Source: Ctena decussata (lineage: Eukaryota > Mollusca > Bivalvia > Lucinida > Lucinidae). From it: 64,000 bases of DNA. This document shows, one piece after another, positions 11,930 to 21,435 of the stretch (the stretch's first letter is position 1; each line of letters begins with the position of its first letter). A program made the position numbers and the translations under genes. The DNA is taken from assembly GCA_963989385.1 (NCBI GenBank), contig OZ022502.1, forward strand, positions 16,169,001 to 16,233,000, given 5' to 3'. The notes beneath the pieces are model-generated. The model made no database searches. It worked only from the letters and a program-made list of their open reading frames with translations, and was not told the DNA's origin.

Positions 11930-12115
11930 GTGGGATAAGAGCTGGCCTTTTCGCGCTAGGATTCAGGTTCAAATCTCGCTTTGGGCGGAATTATCTTCAA
12001 CCGTAACGGAGTTTCACTGCACGCAGCCTTTCATTAAATCACCGTTTCATCCGTCCGGTATGACTAAAATACTTGAAAAAGGGCCGTAAAACTTCGTCAT
12101 CCATCCATATATGGG
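11930..12115 (+). repeat. tRNA-derived SINE, copy 1
   Basis: A degenerate tRNA-like head has an A box around GTGGGATAAGAGCTGGCC and a B box GGTTCAAATC near 11970. The body that follows, with ACCGTAACGGAGTTTCACTG and GTATGACTAAAATACTTG, matches the body of the copy at 22367-22550 (ACCGTAAACGGGATTTTATTG, GATAAAACTGAAATACTG). The tail is CATC-rich. Both are clearly old copies. Confidence 0.6.
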
Positions 12116-12340
12116 CGATCATTCTTTAAAGGAAAGAATTTGCTCCTCTTTGAGCCATTATTTTCTTTTAAAAGCTGACCCCGGTTTGAAAGGGCGTCAT
12201 TGTCCGGGAAAGAAAAGAGGAAGTTACAGAATTGCATAAAACATGACCGTGTACCCAGTCATCTTAAGATATCTCGTAACCAGCCTGCAATATTGCTCAG
12301 ACTAAAATCAGTCTGCACTTCCGTACATACGTAAACAGGT

Positions 12341-12890
12341 TAGTTGGTTGTTTGGGGTTTAATGGCTCATTGAGACAGTATTTGTCTATATCGAGTCGTT
12401 TCCCAGAGAGCACACTGGTCTGGCATTCAACACAGGCAACGAAGACAACGTACAAGGAACCTGCTTGTTCTGCTCATCAGGATAAGGTTGTTTCCGAAGT
12501 ATAGTCTCACGGACCATCCGACCCCCTACTCTTGATATAGGACTCAAAAGTTTTACTGAATTGATATACATATTCAAGAAATGCTTGAAAACAATTTTTG
12601 GCCTAAAACGACCAGGTAACGAATTGGTGAAAAACCTTATTCAAGCACTGCATTTATAGTAGACGGAATTTCTTCGAAAATCTGGTCTGACTAAGAGGTA
12701 TAACAAACTTCCGGGTCCGTAAGAATGATAGTTTGACATTAATATCAGAAGTATGTGAAAACAATCGTGTTTTATAGTACGTTGCCTCGTTGTCTGTGTT
12801 GAATGCCAGACTAGCGTGGAGAGAGAGGGAGAAAAAAGAGATGATAGAGGATAGAAAACCCGTCCGAACAACCCCACCCGCACCTACTGC
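12341..12890. repeat. Inverted repeat arms next to a reversed SINE tail
   Basis: GGTTAGTTGGTTGTTTGGGG at 12341 resembles the reverse complement of a molluscan SINE tail ending AAACCCCAAACAA. Beyond it, 12410-12447 (GGCATTCAACACAGGCAACG) is inverted at 12778-12815 (TTGTCTGTGTTGAATGCC). The ORFs in between are not convincing genes. Confidence 0.45.
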
Positions 12891-13018
12891 AAGAACAGTA
12901 GTTCCTTACACTACCATTATCCAAATTAGCAGGCCGCCCCGGCACTGAAAATTACAAGCACCATCGCCCGACCACGGCCACCCCGATGATGCAGATTCTT
13001 TGTTGACATGTACTTGTA

Positions 13019-13861
13019 TGAGGCGCCGTTTTACTATAAAATCCATATGTTGTGATATCACAAATTCTATTTTGTGATATCAAAGAATATTTTGTGATAT
13101 CACAAATTCAATTTTGTGATATCACATAACAATTTGTGATATCACAAAATATTTTATGATATCACAAAAAAGAATTTGTGATATCAAAAAATCATCACTT
13201 TTTTCTTGATATCACAAAATAGATTTATGATATCACATATTCGATTTTGTGATGTCACAAATTCGGTTTTGTGATATCAATAAATTGATTTTGTGATATC
13301 AAAAAATCGATTTTGTGATATCACAAAATTAGATGTATTTATTGATATCACATATTCGATTTTGTGATATCACAAAATAGATTATGTGATATAACATCTT
13401 AGTGATATTGTGATATCATGAAATCTATTTTGTGATATCAAAAAATCGTTTAGGCATTTCTCACATAGAAAATTTTACACATTTATTGATATCACAAAAT
13501 CCATTTTTGATATCACAAAAATGCATTGATTTTGTGATATCATAAATTCTATTTTGTGATATCAGAAAATACATTTTATGATAGCATAAAATGAGCCTGA
13601 TTTTGTGATATACAAAATGGATTTTGTGATATCACAAAATCGAATTTGTGATATCAAAAAATGCATTTATTGATATAAAAAATAAGCTTATTTTTTGATA
13701 TCACAAAATCTATTTTTGGATATCACAAAATAGAACAAAATCTATTTTGTGATATCACAAAATGAAGCTGATTTTGTGATATCAAAAAAGGTATTTTGTG
13801 ATATCAAGAAATCGAATTTGTGATATCAAAAATTCTGATTTTATAGTAAAAAGGCGCCTCA
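13019..13861. mobile_element. 843 bp TA-flanked element made of GATATC palindromes
   Basis: Terminal inverted repeats of 25 bp (13019-13043 and 13837-13861) begin TGAGGCGCC and end TTTTACTATAAAATC, with one mismatch. Both sides are flanked by TA (13017-13018, 13862-13863). Nearly the whole interior is an irregular array of a self-complementary unit, TTTTGTGATATCACAAAA. By eye about 40 GATATC cores occur, spaced roughly 15-30 bp apart, with spacers often TCGATTTTG or AATTCGA. No ORF is present. The termini and TA flanks mark it as a short TIR element that may be Tc1/mariner-like. The palindrome array is its cargo. Confidence 0.85.
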
Positions 13862-14269
13862 TATACTTGGACAGACTGCGCAGATGATCAAGGTGAGCTC
13901 AATAATCACTGTTCGCACATTTTACCGTAAAGTCCCTTAATTGTAATTTTCATGATAAAAACGGGTGAACAACGAAATCCAAGACCATCCTCCGAAGGAG
14001 CTCATTGGTACAAGAAGTTATCTCATACGAACTATGTGTTTTGTGTAACACGATAATTTCAAAGTCACACCGCACCTAAAACAGAACAGTCCCATGTCCC
14101 TCCTCACCCCTATCCTCTCCTCCTACCTGACCATACGAAGACCTTACCAGCAATCCTCAGTGGCAATATTTTCAAGGACGTTATTTACGATCTGATACAT
14201 CACATCACTTGTGAAGCCTGTTGTGAACAGAGCTTTTGTGATTCTTTCGTGAAAGGATCGAACATATCC

Positions 14270-14355
14270 CAGCAGGCACATGACGTCGTACTGACGTCGA
14301 TTCGACGTGATGACGTCAATTAGACGTCTTTTCGACGTCATGTTCCCGCTGGGAT
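14270..14355. mobile_element. GACGTC-rich palindromic MITE, copy 1
   Basis: The ends are CCCAGCAGGCACATGACG and CGACGTCATGTTCCCGCTGGG, inverted relative to each other. The interior is a run of GACGTC-type words, each within a few bases of the next, including TGACGTCA near 14310. A longer copy is at 14989-15092, a shorter one at 54973-55031 and diverged ones at 28675-28786 and 28966-29043. Confidence 0.8.
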
Positions 14356-14988
14356 GAAATCGTAGTAGCCTGGTGTGTGACAGTTCCATTTAGATATGCC
14401 AGCAAATTTATTTATGTAGAATCTGAAGATTTCCAACTTTTAATCTTTGCCTGGTATTCTCCGCTCCAAAGAAAAAAATCCGTTACTTCCCTTACTCAAC
14501 CGCTAACCCATTACTCGGATGGTTTGCGTGATCAGTCGGGGGCGTCTAACCGGTAAACAGAGCAGACCTTGATCAAACTGCTCTTCTAAATGTGGTCTTT
14601 TCGAAGACCAGTCTGTTGCGGATCAGCACTATCAGGTTTTTTTCTAAAAACATAGGTGACTATACTCTCGTCGAAGCCTTCTCCTCATCTGTGAAGATGA
14701 CAAATTGAGTAGGGGTTAGTGCGATTGGTGGAATTATTGGAGCAGCCAACAGTGTTTGGCACTGTTTCTGACTTATAAAAGCGCTGGGACAGTAGAGAGA
14801 GAGAAAGAGAGGCGGGGTTGGGGCGGACAGGGATGGGGGAGTGAGACTCTAGTGCCTTCTTTAATGATAGCACGCTATCGATTCCTTAGAATACAGTTTC
14901 ACCTTACTTTTATGTACTGATTTAGAAATCGACATAAATTACCAAGAAACAGATAGTTTGTTGAACAAAACACCGCTAACTCGCAGCC

Positions 14989-15092
14989 CAGCAGGCACAT
15001 GACGTTGAAATGACGTACCGACGTCGATGCGACGTAACGACGTCGTATCGACGTCCGTGTGACGTCATTTCGACGTCATGTGCCCGCTGGGA
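14989..15092. mobile_element. GACGTC-rich palindromic MITE, copy 2
   Basis: It starts GCCCAGCAGGCACATGACG and ends GACGTCATGTGCCCGCTGGG. It contains about nine ACGTC or GACGT words, including TGACGTCA near 15061. This is the best-preserved copy in the window. Confidence 0.82.
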
Positions 15093-15249
15093 GTGTTTCG
15101 GAAACAGCAACAGCCCATACTGTCGATCGGTATCCCGCTTACTTTCATGTATGAGTCCTGCTTTGTCTACACGTACGTTAAAAGTGTTATCGCTGATTTG
15201 TATTTTCAGTGTCTGGTATTTTCACCCCTCCCCTCCCTTCTCTCCCCCC

Positions 15250-15281
15250 TCACACACACACACACACACATACACACACAC
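15250..15281. repeat. CA microsatellite
   Basis: (CA)n broken by one TA, 32 bp. The ORFs reading Thr-His repeats across it are artefacts. Confidence 0.95.
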
Positions 15282-15688
15282 CGCCAAAAATTAAAGCCGC
15301 TACTTCGCTTACTTAGCGGCTTGTCCATTACTCTGATCCTCGGCGTGATTTACGAGGCCACGCAATTTAATTGACACCAAGCAACGTGATTTAACTTTAG
15401 CATAATTTATCATGCTGTATCATGCTATACATCGTTATATGAGTCAACGTCGATTCAACGTTATGTGTCAACATGTTTGGGACTCCTGTATATTACGTTA
15501 TAAAGAAGCGACAAACAGTGCAGATCCTGATGAGATGGCTCTTCTGACTGCAGCCTGTAAGACGAACCAGTAGTATCGAAACTACTCGCTTGCACTTTAA
15601 ATCTTTGACAAAGGAGCTAATTATGAATATATTGGGATGCCAAGGACGTGTAGCATATTAAAACACTTTGCAAAGGAAGGGGGTTTTG

Positions 15689-15726
15689 GTGTGTGTGTGT
15701 GTGGGGGGGGGGGGGGGGAGGGGGGG
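15689..15726. repeat. GT/poly-G low complexity
   Basis: (GT)n passes directly into a long G run. GACAGACA and GAGA repeats follow at 15820-15859. Confidence 0.95.
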
Positions 15727-15916
15727 ATACGACAATTGAAATTACTGGAGCTGGCGGGAGAGACAAAAACGGTTGATGTCTGACGCTACTTGCGACCTAT
15801 GAAAATAGTGGTTCTGAGAGAGACAGACAGACAGACAGAGATAGAGAGAGAGAGAGAGCAATTTTTTGTTGTTATGTGTTATTTTCTTTCTTTTTAAATC
15901 TCTTCCGAATTACCGG

Positions 15917-15990
15917 AAAGCAGGGCGTTGAACCTGCGACCCCTGGATTGGTAGTCCAGCGCATTATCCACTAAACTAGATTTATCTCCT
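15917..15990 (-). repeat. tRNA-like sequence (SINE head or tRNA pseudogene)
   Basis: On the minus strand there is an A-box-like TAGTTTAGTGGATAATGCGC. An anticodon arm CTGGA-CTACCAA-TCCAG and a T arm GCAGG-TTCAACGC-CCTGC follow. The T loop is 8 nt rather than 7, and the acceptor stem does not close well. A functional tRNA is therefore unlikely. The downstream A-rich sequence fits a SINE. Confidence 0.5.
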
Positions 15991-16061
15991 GAGAGACAGA
16001 GAGGGAAAGAGAGAGAGTCTTAAAAGTGCAGTCGTGTCTTAAAGAGTTCAGTAATGTGAAA

Positions 16062-16062
<1 letters not shown>

Positions 16063-16105
<43 letters not shown>
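16063..16105. repeat. TG microsatellite
   Basis: About 21 perfect TG units. Confidence 0.97.
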
Positions 16106-16107
<2 letters not shown>

Positions 16108-16179
16108 GGCACGTGCAAATTCGTGTATCATAACTTTTCTCCATCTTCGCAGGGAAATTCCTTAAACTGTCACTCGAAA

Positions 16180-16365
16180 ATGGCCGAAATTTTAACGAAT
16201 TTGGTACAAAGTTTTCCAGCAGGTGCCCGTTTTGACTTTGAACAGGCAAACCAACAATCGAATGATGTTATCGAAAGTTCTCGCAACAACCACCGATTAC
16301 AGAGAGGGAGCTCTAGTTCTAAGCGGAGGGCAGTGATAGATCCAGCGCTTTTTTTAAAAAAAAAC
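16180..16365 (+). CDS. Possible small exon or ORF, unrecognised
   Basis: An ATG in fair context (GAAAATGGCC) at 16180 opens a frame of about 60 codons of ordinary composition, starting MAEILTNLVQSFPAG. It has a Ser/Arg-rich stretch before a poly-A interruption near 16360. A possible acceptor (CTTCGCAG) lies 28 bp upstream, so this could be a first coding exon. No donor, partner exon or family was recognised, and the frame may be chance. Confidence 0.2.
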
Positions 16366-16483
16366 TGTTTTGTATTTTTAATTGCTTGCACTTCAGCACG
16401 TGCTAAAATTTAGATCTAGTACCATCCGTACGGATATGGGACTCTAACATTGACAGACGGCACAGCGTGGGCCAAGGGAGTTT

Positions 16484-16501
16484 GGGGGGGGGGGGGGGGG
16501 T
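16484..16501. repeat. Poly-G tract
   Basis: A G run of 18 bp. Confidence 0.95.
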
Positions 16502-16509
16502 CGCTAGAA

Positions 16510-17600
16510 GTTGGTGGGGTGTCGTGGGTGTGTGAATGAATGTAACCGGTAAACTTTGCAGAGTCGACAAAGTGAAAAATGCAATTATGCTGTGAACTTT
16601 TGCACGCGCCCTAACTGTGATCCATTGCATGAACATATGTAGAAAATAAGTAGGCCTAACAACTTAAATATCGATTTTATCTGTAAATAACTTCAAGTAC
16701 ATGTAGGTGAAACAGACTATAACTTAAATCGTGTCAGCATATTTTGACGTCATTTATGTTTATGTTGAAATGTGTAATACAAAAACGGTCAGCTGTGAAG
16801 ACTTTTGCCTGGAGAATTTTCGTTGATTCTGGTTCAGATTAGATGCTTTTTAGCATGATAAAATAGATAAAAACTTTTATCATCCGCTTCTATGGTGACC
16901 TATGATTGTTTCACACGAGGTTTGAGTGGTATAACAACAGATACTGTGAACTAAAAGGGAAACGGGTAAGACACTGCAGTTTGATGACTCAGAAATCACG
17001 GCCATTTTTTTATCTCTCCTGGAGAAACTGAAACCGGAAGTACAGAGGGTGTAGATAGTTAATTTTGGAACTAAAAAATGGCCATTCACGGATTTTGCCC
17101 AAAATTGACATAATGAAAGAAAAATCTATGCCGGATTTGATGGAACTAGTGAGAAAATGTGACCTCGTCGCTTATTTTATCTATTTTGTAGTTTTCTAAA
17201 CCCTCTCAAGTTGTTAAATTTCCGCTATCTTTAGCATGCAGATACGATCCTCCGTTGCACGGTCCGCTGTGTGTCTGCTGTATTTTTGACAGAAATCTTT
17301 ATATTCTTTGATTTTTATTCAGTATTTGACATTTTCTCCATCAAATAACGACAGAAATAGGGTGCAAAGATGGGTAGTGGCGGTTGCTAACCGTTTAAAA
17401 AAGTAGTGCGTTAGAACGTTTTCTCGAGAAAAATGTTTTTAGATTTCCTGCGCTGGGCCACTATTCAGGCCTACTGAGAGCTACCGGAGCTCCAGCACCG
17501 GCTGGACTTGTGCACTGCTTTCAGAATTATCAAGCTTCACATTAACTACGTTATAGTGAGGAACAGGTAGCTTTTGTACACCAAGGATGGTACAAATTGA
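16510..17600. other. Intergenic, nothing recognised
   Basis: No gene, paired splice sites or dispersed repeat was identified by eye in this stretch. Confidence 0.4.
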
Positions 17601-17608
17601 TGCTTTGG

Positions 17609-17640
<32 letters not shown>

Positions 17641-17655
17641 ACACACACACACACA
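17609..17655. repeat. AC microsatellite
   Basis: (AC)n with a single AT interruption, 47 bp. Confidence 0.97.
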
Positions 17656-17683
17656 AAAGCGAGAAAAAACACCATGGCCGCGG

Positions 17684-17850
17684 CGGAATTCGAGTCTTCA
17701 ACCTTCTCGGTACAACTGAGTAAAAAGATTGGCAATGATCAGGACTGCTCTGCCAACTGAGCTTTCCTGGCATTGGACGACCATGTGGCCACGTCGTTCA
17801 GTTGGTAGAGTTAGTACAGCAGTCTCGCCTGCATTGGGAAGGCCACTGAA
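17684..17850. repeat. Two opposed tRNA-like heads
   Basis: On the minus strand, AGCTCAGTTGGCAGAGCAGT (near 17745-17765) resembles an A box, with a B-box-like GGTTGAAGACTCGAATTCC near 17690. On the plus strand, GTCGTTCAGTTGGTAGAG at 17797 is another A box. Both are probably SINE remnants. Neither folds into a credible complete tRNA. Confidence 0.4.
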
Positions 17851-18523
17851 TTTTGTTTTAATCTCAGCTCTTTACTACACGATATTCCATTGTAAATTAT
17901 TACATATAGAGCAATAGAATGGTCTGTTTATAATGAAAAGGCTGGTCTTTTAATGACCAACAAATATTTCGTCTTCCATTTATGCACCAAAATTAAAAAA
18001 ATTGAGACTTGCTTAAATCTTGCTATTCAATCTAAAGTATCATACTGACTACTCATTTTGTAGTTTGCGTTGTCAGAAAAAATCAGGCGCTAAAAATCTA
18101 TTGTAGGAGCGAATCCGGGTCTTGTAGGAAAAAATCCGGGACTTATGAAAAATTAAAATCTGCTGACAGACCCATTAATATCATTGTAAAGTGTCAAAAG
18201 GTAATATAATTTATCTGTTGACAACGTTAACACTTGTATTTTATCTAATCTGCTTTAAATCTACCAGGAATACGCTTAAGATTTGTAAATTAATGGTTTA
18301 ATTAACAAAATTCACCATTTTGTCGCATCAGTTTTGTGTTATGACGTCACGGAGAAAAAATCATTGACAATTTGGAAAAAATCCGGGACCATTGTCAGAA
18401 AAAATTCGTTGACAATTGTCAGAAAAAATTACCGCCTACCGGGACTAAGCAACCACCCAGTGATTAAAGGCTGTGATTTTTACTCAACTTTCAAATGCTT
18501 TATAATGAGCAGGAGAAAGAAAT

Positions 18524-18754
18524 TGAGCCACGACACGACAAAACCAAATGGCTTCGCGCCACGCAAAGACTCCGATCAGCCTGAGCATCCAGCCTGTCTA
18601 ATCAGATTATTTACTTGCGCTTTAAGCGTAGCTGAGGGTGTTAGCTAGCTCCATACTGACAACGAAGACTGATAAGACTGGGCGGATACCCAGGCTGAAA
18701 TGAGTCTGAGCTGGGCGCACAGCAACTTTGTTGCTTTTCTCGTGTCTCGGCTCA
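18524..18754. mobile_element. 240 bp foldback MITE, copy 2
   Basis: Starts TGAGCCACGACACGACAAAA and ends CTCGTGTCTCGGCTCA. It lies only two bases from copy 3, so two members sit head to tail. Confidence 0.85.
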
Positions 18755-18756
18755 AA

Positions 18757-18994
18757 TGAGCCGCGACACGACAAAACCAACAATGTGGTTGTGCGCCCAG
18801 CGCAGACTCAGATCAGCCTGGGCATCCGCCCAGTCTGATCAGAGCCTTCGCTGTCCGCATGGAGGTAGCTTACACCCTTAGCTACCGTTTGAGCATTTAA
18901 CGAAGAGTCTGATCAAACTTGGCGGATGCCCAGGCTGATCTGAGTCTGCGCTGGGCGCACAACCACATTGTTGGTTTTCTCGTGTCTCGGCTCA
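18757..18994. mobile_element. 240 bp foldback MITE, copy 3
   Basis: Starts TGAGCCGCGACACGACAAAA and ends TTTTCTCGTGTCTCGGCTCA. The arms pair over most of their length through TCAGATCAGCCTGGGCATCC and GGATGCCCAGGCTGATCTGA. It ends about 100 bp before the SGNH-like ORF. Confidence 0.88.
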
Positions 18995-19094
18995 ATTATT
19001 GATCGCTGTGTCAGATCTTGACAATGTTAACTCAAATTTGGGCCCCTGATATAAACTGCATGAAATGTATACGCGTATCATAGTATCCTCAACA

Positions 19095-19649
19095 ATGGCT
19101 ACAAAGACTGTCCTATTTGGCGATAGATACGTAAGAAGTCTTCGAGACTACTGCGAAGAAGATCTGCGAGTCCCTGGCAGTGTGTTTTGGTATGCGAGAG
19201 ACGAACTTCGTACAGACAGCATGGACGACCTGCTATACTCCAGAGTGCTGAAAACGAAAGCTGATGTCGTTGTTATAAGCATTGGTAGCGATGATCTCAC
19301 ACCTGTCTCTATTCCAAGAGAAGTTTTTCAGCGAATATGTCATATCGTAGGAGATCTGCATACCAGTGGTGCAAGTAAAGTTTTCGTAGCTGAAATACTG
19401 GCTAGAGGAGAATTTTCAAACTGTCCAGGCCTCACCCAAGAGTCTTTCGAGAGACAACGGCGTAAAATAAATTCACTTCTTGCAAAAGAGTTCAAGCAGA
19501 GGTTCATTCGTTTCGCTGACATTCGCTTTCCTAAAGATTATACGTCAGACATGGTTCACTTGAGCTCCAGAAGCAGCGACACTAACAACACTGGCATGAA
19601 AAAGTTTGAGAGTCGAATTCGCAGAATTCTCTGGAGTCTTTGTGATTAA
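19095..19649 (+). CDS. Intronless SGNH-hydrolase-like protein, catalytic serine lost
   Basis: A 184-residue ORF when started at 19095, where the context ACAATGG is better than at the ATG ten codons upstream (19065). The layout fits the SGNH/GDSL esterase fold. A block I strand TVLFGDRYVRSL sits where the family has GDS. Block III is VVVISIGSDDLT where GxND is usual, and block V near the C-terminus is SDMVHLS (DxxH). The block I nucleophile Ser is Arg, the block II Gly region reads YARDELR, and the block III Asn is replaced, so hydrolase activity is unlikely. Stand-alone SGNH proteins are, to my knowledge, common in bivalve genomes, and an esterase domain also occurs in ORF1 of some CR1-like LINEs. 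It may therefore be a host pseudoenzyme, a retrocopy or a domesticated ORF1. An A-rich tract starts about 105 bp after the stop. Confidence 0.7.
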   Translation: MATKTVLFGDRYVRSLRDYCEEDLRVPGSVFWYARDELRTDSMDDLLYSRVLKTKADVVVISIGSDDLTPVSIPREVFQRICHIVGDLHTSGASKVFVAEILARGEFSNCPGLTQESFERQRRKINSLLAKEFKQRFIRFADIRFPKDYTSDMVHLSSRSSDTNNTGMKKFESRIRRILWSLCD

Positions 19650-19754
19650 ATAACATAATTTAACACACCAAACGGTCCTTTTCAGGACCAACAACTACAT
19701 AGAAAAAATAACATATATGTTCTCGCTGTTTTAGTATTGTCTTTTAAAAAATAA

Positions 19755-19797
19755 TGATAAAAAAAAAAAAAAAAAAAAATAAAAAAAAAATAAAATA

Positions 19798-19839
<42 letters not shown>

Positions 19840-19947
19840 AAAATAAATAAATACAAAAATGTACAAACAAAATAAAAAAATTAAAAAAAAAATAAATACA
19901 AAAAAAAAATGTAAACAAAAAAATAATTTAAAAAAATTAATAAAAAG
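19755..19947. repeat. A-rich low-complexity tract
   Basis: Nearly 190 bp of A runs broken by TAAA and TACA. It could be an expanded poly-A tail of a retroposed copy ending after the SGNH-like ORF, or simply low complexity. Long Phe-rich ORFs on the minus strand here are artefacts. Confidence 0.9.
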
Positions 19948-20089
19948 GCAAGTTAACTCCATTTGGCAAAGTGCACATTAAATGAGGCGAGTGCATCAAA
20001 TTTTACAATATTTCAGAGGAACTCTATTCCCATGGAAGCAAACTTTTCCAGCTAAATTTTCAAAAATATTTCGCCAACGACCCGTATTT

Positions 20090-20400
20090 CAGTTCAAAAT
20101 TTGTAATTTTGAAGACTTTCTTATAAGTATTTCAAATGCGTAGCTGCCTATACACAAAACGCTGGTACGTATGGAAATTTTGCCGAACTGACGAAATGTC
20201 AACACGCACCAGCGTATTTGCATTCTGGAATGCTATAAATTTTGCAAAGTTTTCATACAAATTGCTAACTGACATGAAAAGATTAATATCTCAGGGGCTT
20301 AACCCCTGGATTTGCTCTCAAGGAGTATAAAAGCCTGATTGTGAGTATCATATGAAAGCCTCTAGCTACACCCCTGTATTTACCTATATTGCATAGCTTA
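20090..20400. repeat. Dispersed repeat related to 52360-52600
   Basis: Shared phrases include GTAGCTGCCTATAC, ATTTTG-ACGAAATGTCAACACGCACC and GCACCAGCGTATTTGCATTCTG. They compare with GTAGCTACCTATACGG and CGCACCTGCATATTTGCATGCTG at 52370-52470. The right flank has the CCCCTGGAT motif in both. No coding sequence. Confidence 0.5.
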
Positions 20401-20461
20401 AACCTTGCTGGCATGGCATGGAATCCAATGGACAAGATATTGCACATTCCATTGCTCTCAA

Positions 20462-20614
20462 CCTGGCCCGAGGTTATAAGACTTCAGTACATTCTCAAAC
20501 TCAAAATAAAGCACACTGATTGGCTCCCTCCGAGCACATGCTCGGAAGCAGCCAATCAGTGTGCTTTATTTTGAGTTTGAGATTACTCTCAAGTTTTATA
20601 ACCTCGAACCCTGC
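20462..20614. mobile_element. Palindromic MITE, CTCAAACTCAAAATAAAGCA family, copy 1
   Basis: The arms 20464-20525 and 20551-20614 are reverse complements over about 60 bp with few mismatches. They share GAGGTTATAA near the outer ends and AGCACACTGATTGGCT inside. A second copy is at 48893-49014. Confidence 0.8.
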
Positions 20615-20931
20615 TCCCAGAGCTTAGGATGGTAGTTCTAGGAAAGAATTGGCTCCCTTTTGTCAATGATCCGATACTGTTGAGTCCACTGAACCAGGTC
20701 CTTTGTTAATAAATTTTCACCTTGAGTAAATTCAAGGTATGATAATGCTGGTTTTGAATTGTTTTATTGACTTCGTTACGTTGTAATGGAAAGCTGTTGG
20801 CTTTGGCAACAGAAAGTTTTGTCTAATTTAGTAAGAGCAAATGAGAAAATAATGTGAGACCTCAACTCTCTTAAAATGTCTGGAAAACATTTCCTTTATT
20901 TATCAAACCCCAGAATCATTTGGATTCGGCT

Positions 20932-20972
20932 CAGGTGAGCGATTTAAGGCCATCATGGCACTCGTGTTTATG
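20932..20972 (+). repeat. 3' end fragment of the AGCTCACCTG element family
   Basis: GGCTCAGGTGAGCGATTTAAG followed by GGCCATCATGGCACTCGTG matches the right terminus seen at 6687 and 9814. Confidence 0.6.
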
Positions 20973-21179
20973 TTTCCCATTTCCCTGTTAGTTTTCACGT
21001 TATTATGTGAATATTTGTCCTTTAAAGTAAATACATGTTTCATTCTTATGCAGCTCTTCAACCCTTTTTTGACCGGCGGACTTATCCATCTTTATCATTT
21101 GGATGAGTCCATTTCTAGTTTTAGGGGTTTCTGGTGGATGATTTCATTTTTATTGTATTTTGCATAGAAATTTCTGTAC

Positions 21180-21245
21180 GCAAACAGTGTAGACCCTGAT
21201 CAGACGCCGCGTTTTGCGGCGTCTGATCTGGGTCTGCACTGTTTC
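21180..21245. repeat. Small palindrome, GCAAACAGTGTAGACCC family
   Basis: Arms CAAACAGTGTAGACCCTGAT and ATCTGGGTCTGCACTGTTT surround CAGACGCCGCGTTTTGCGGCGTCTG, so the hairpin is nearly continuous. Confidence 0.75.
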
Positions 21246-21310
21246 ATAATATCCCAGACGGGTTTCCAGTCTAAAAAGGGTTTAAAAAAAACATTCCGAT
21301 AAAGCAATAC

Positions 21311-21316
<6 letters not shown>

Positions 21317-21355
<39 letters not shown>

Positions 21356-21366
21356 CAACAACAACA
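21317..21366. repeat. GA microsatellite followed by AAC repeats
   Basis: (GA)n of about 34 bp followed by (AAC)n. Confidence 0.95.
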
Positions 21367-21435
21367 CAAAAAAAACTAAAAGTCCTCTGAGACGGATTTA
21401 CATTCAAATGTGTTTGAAAAGATGGTTTGATGAGA

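Larger units (their letters stand above)
14270..15570 (+). repeat. Diverged segmental duplication carrying the GACGTC MITE
   Basis: Sequence to the right of the first MITE (14440-14620) is echoed to the right of the second (15200-15570). Examples are CTGGTATTCTCCGCTCC against CTGGTATTTTCACCCCTCC and TCCGTTACTTCCCTTACTCA against GCCGCTACTTCGCTTACTTA. The MITE-plus-flank unit seems to have been duplicated, and the second copy then gained a CA microsatellite. Confidence 0.45.

Noticed and set aside
13019..13861. CRISPR-like array of regular repeats
   Set aside because: Repeats are self-complementary with no unique, constant-length spacers, they are enclosed by TIRs and the DNA is eukaryotic.
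15917..15990. Functional tRNA gene on the minus strand
   Set aside because: The T loop has eight bases, the acceptor stem does not close and the sequence continues into SINE-like DNA.
15971..16413. ORFs with Thr-His or Cys-Val repeats around TG/CA microsatellites
   Set aside because: They are translations of simple repeats.
19682..19962. Phe-rich minus-strand ORFs
   Set aside because: They arise from the A-rich tract.
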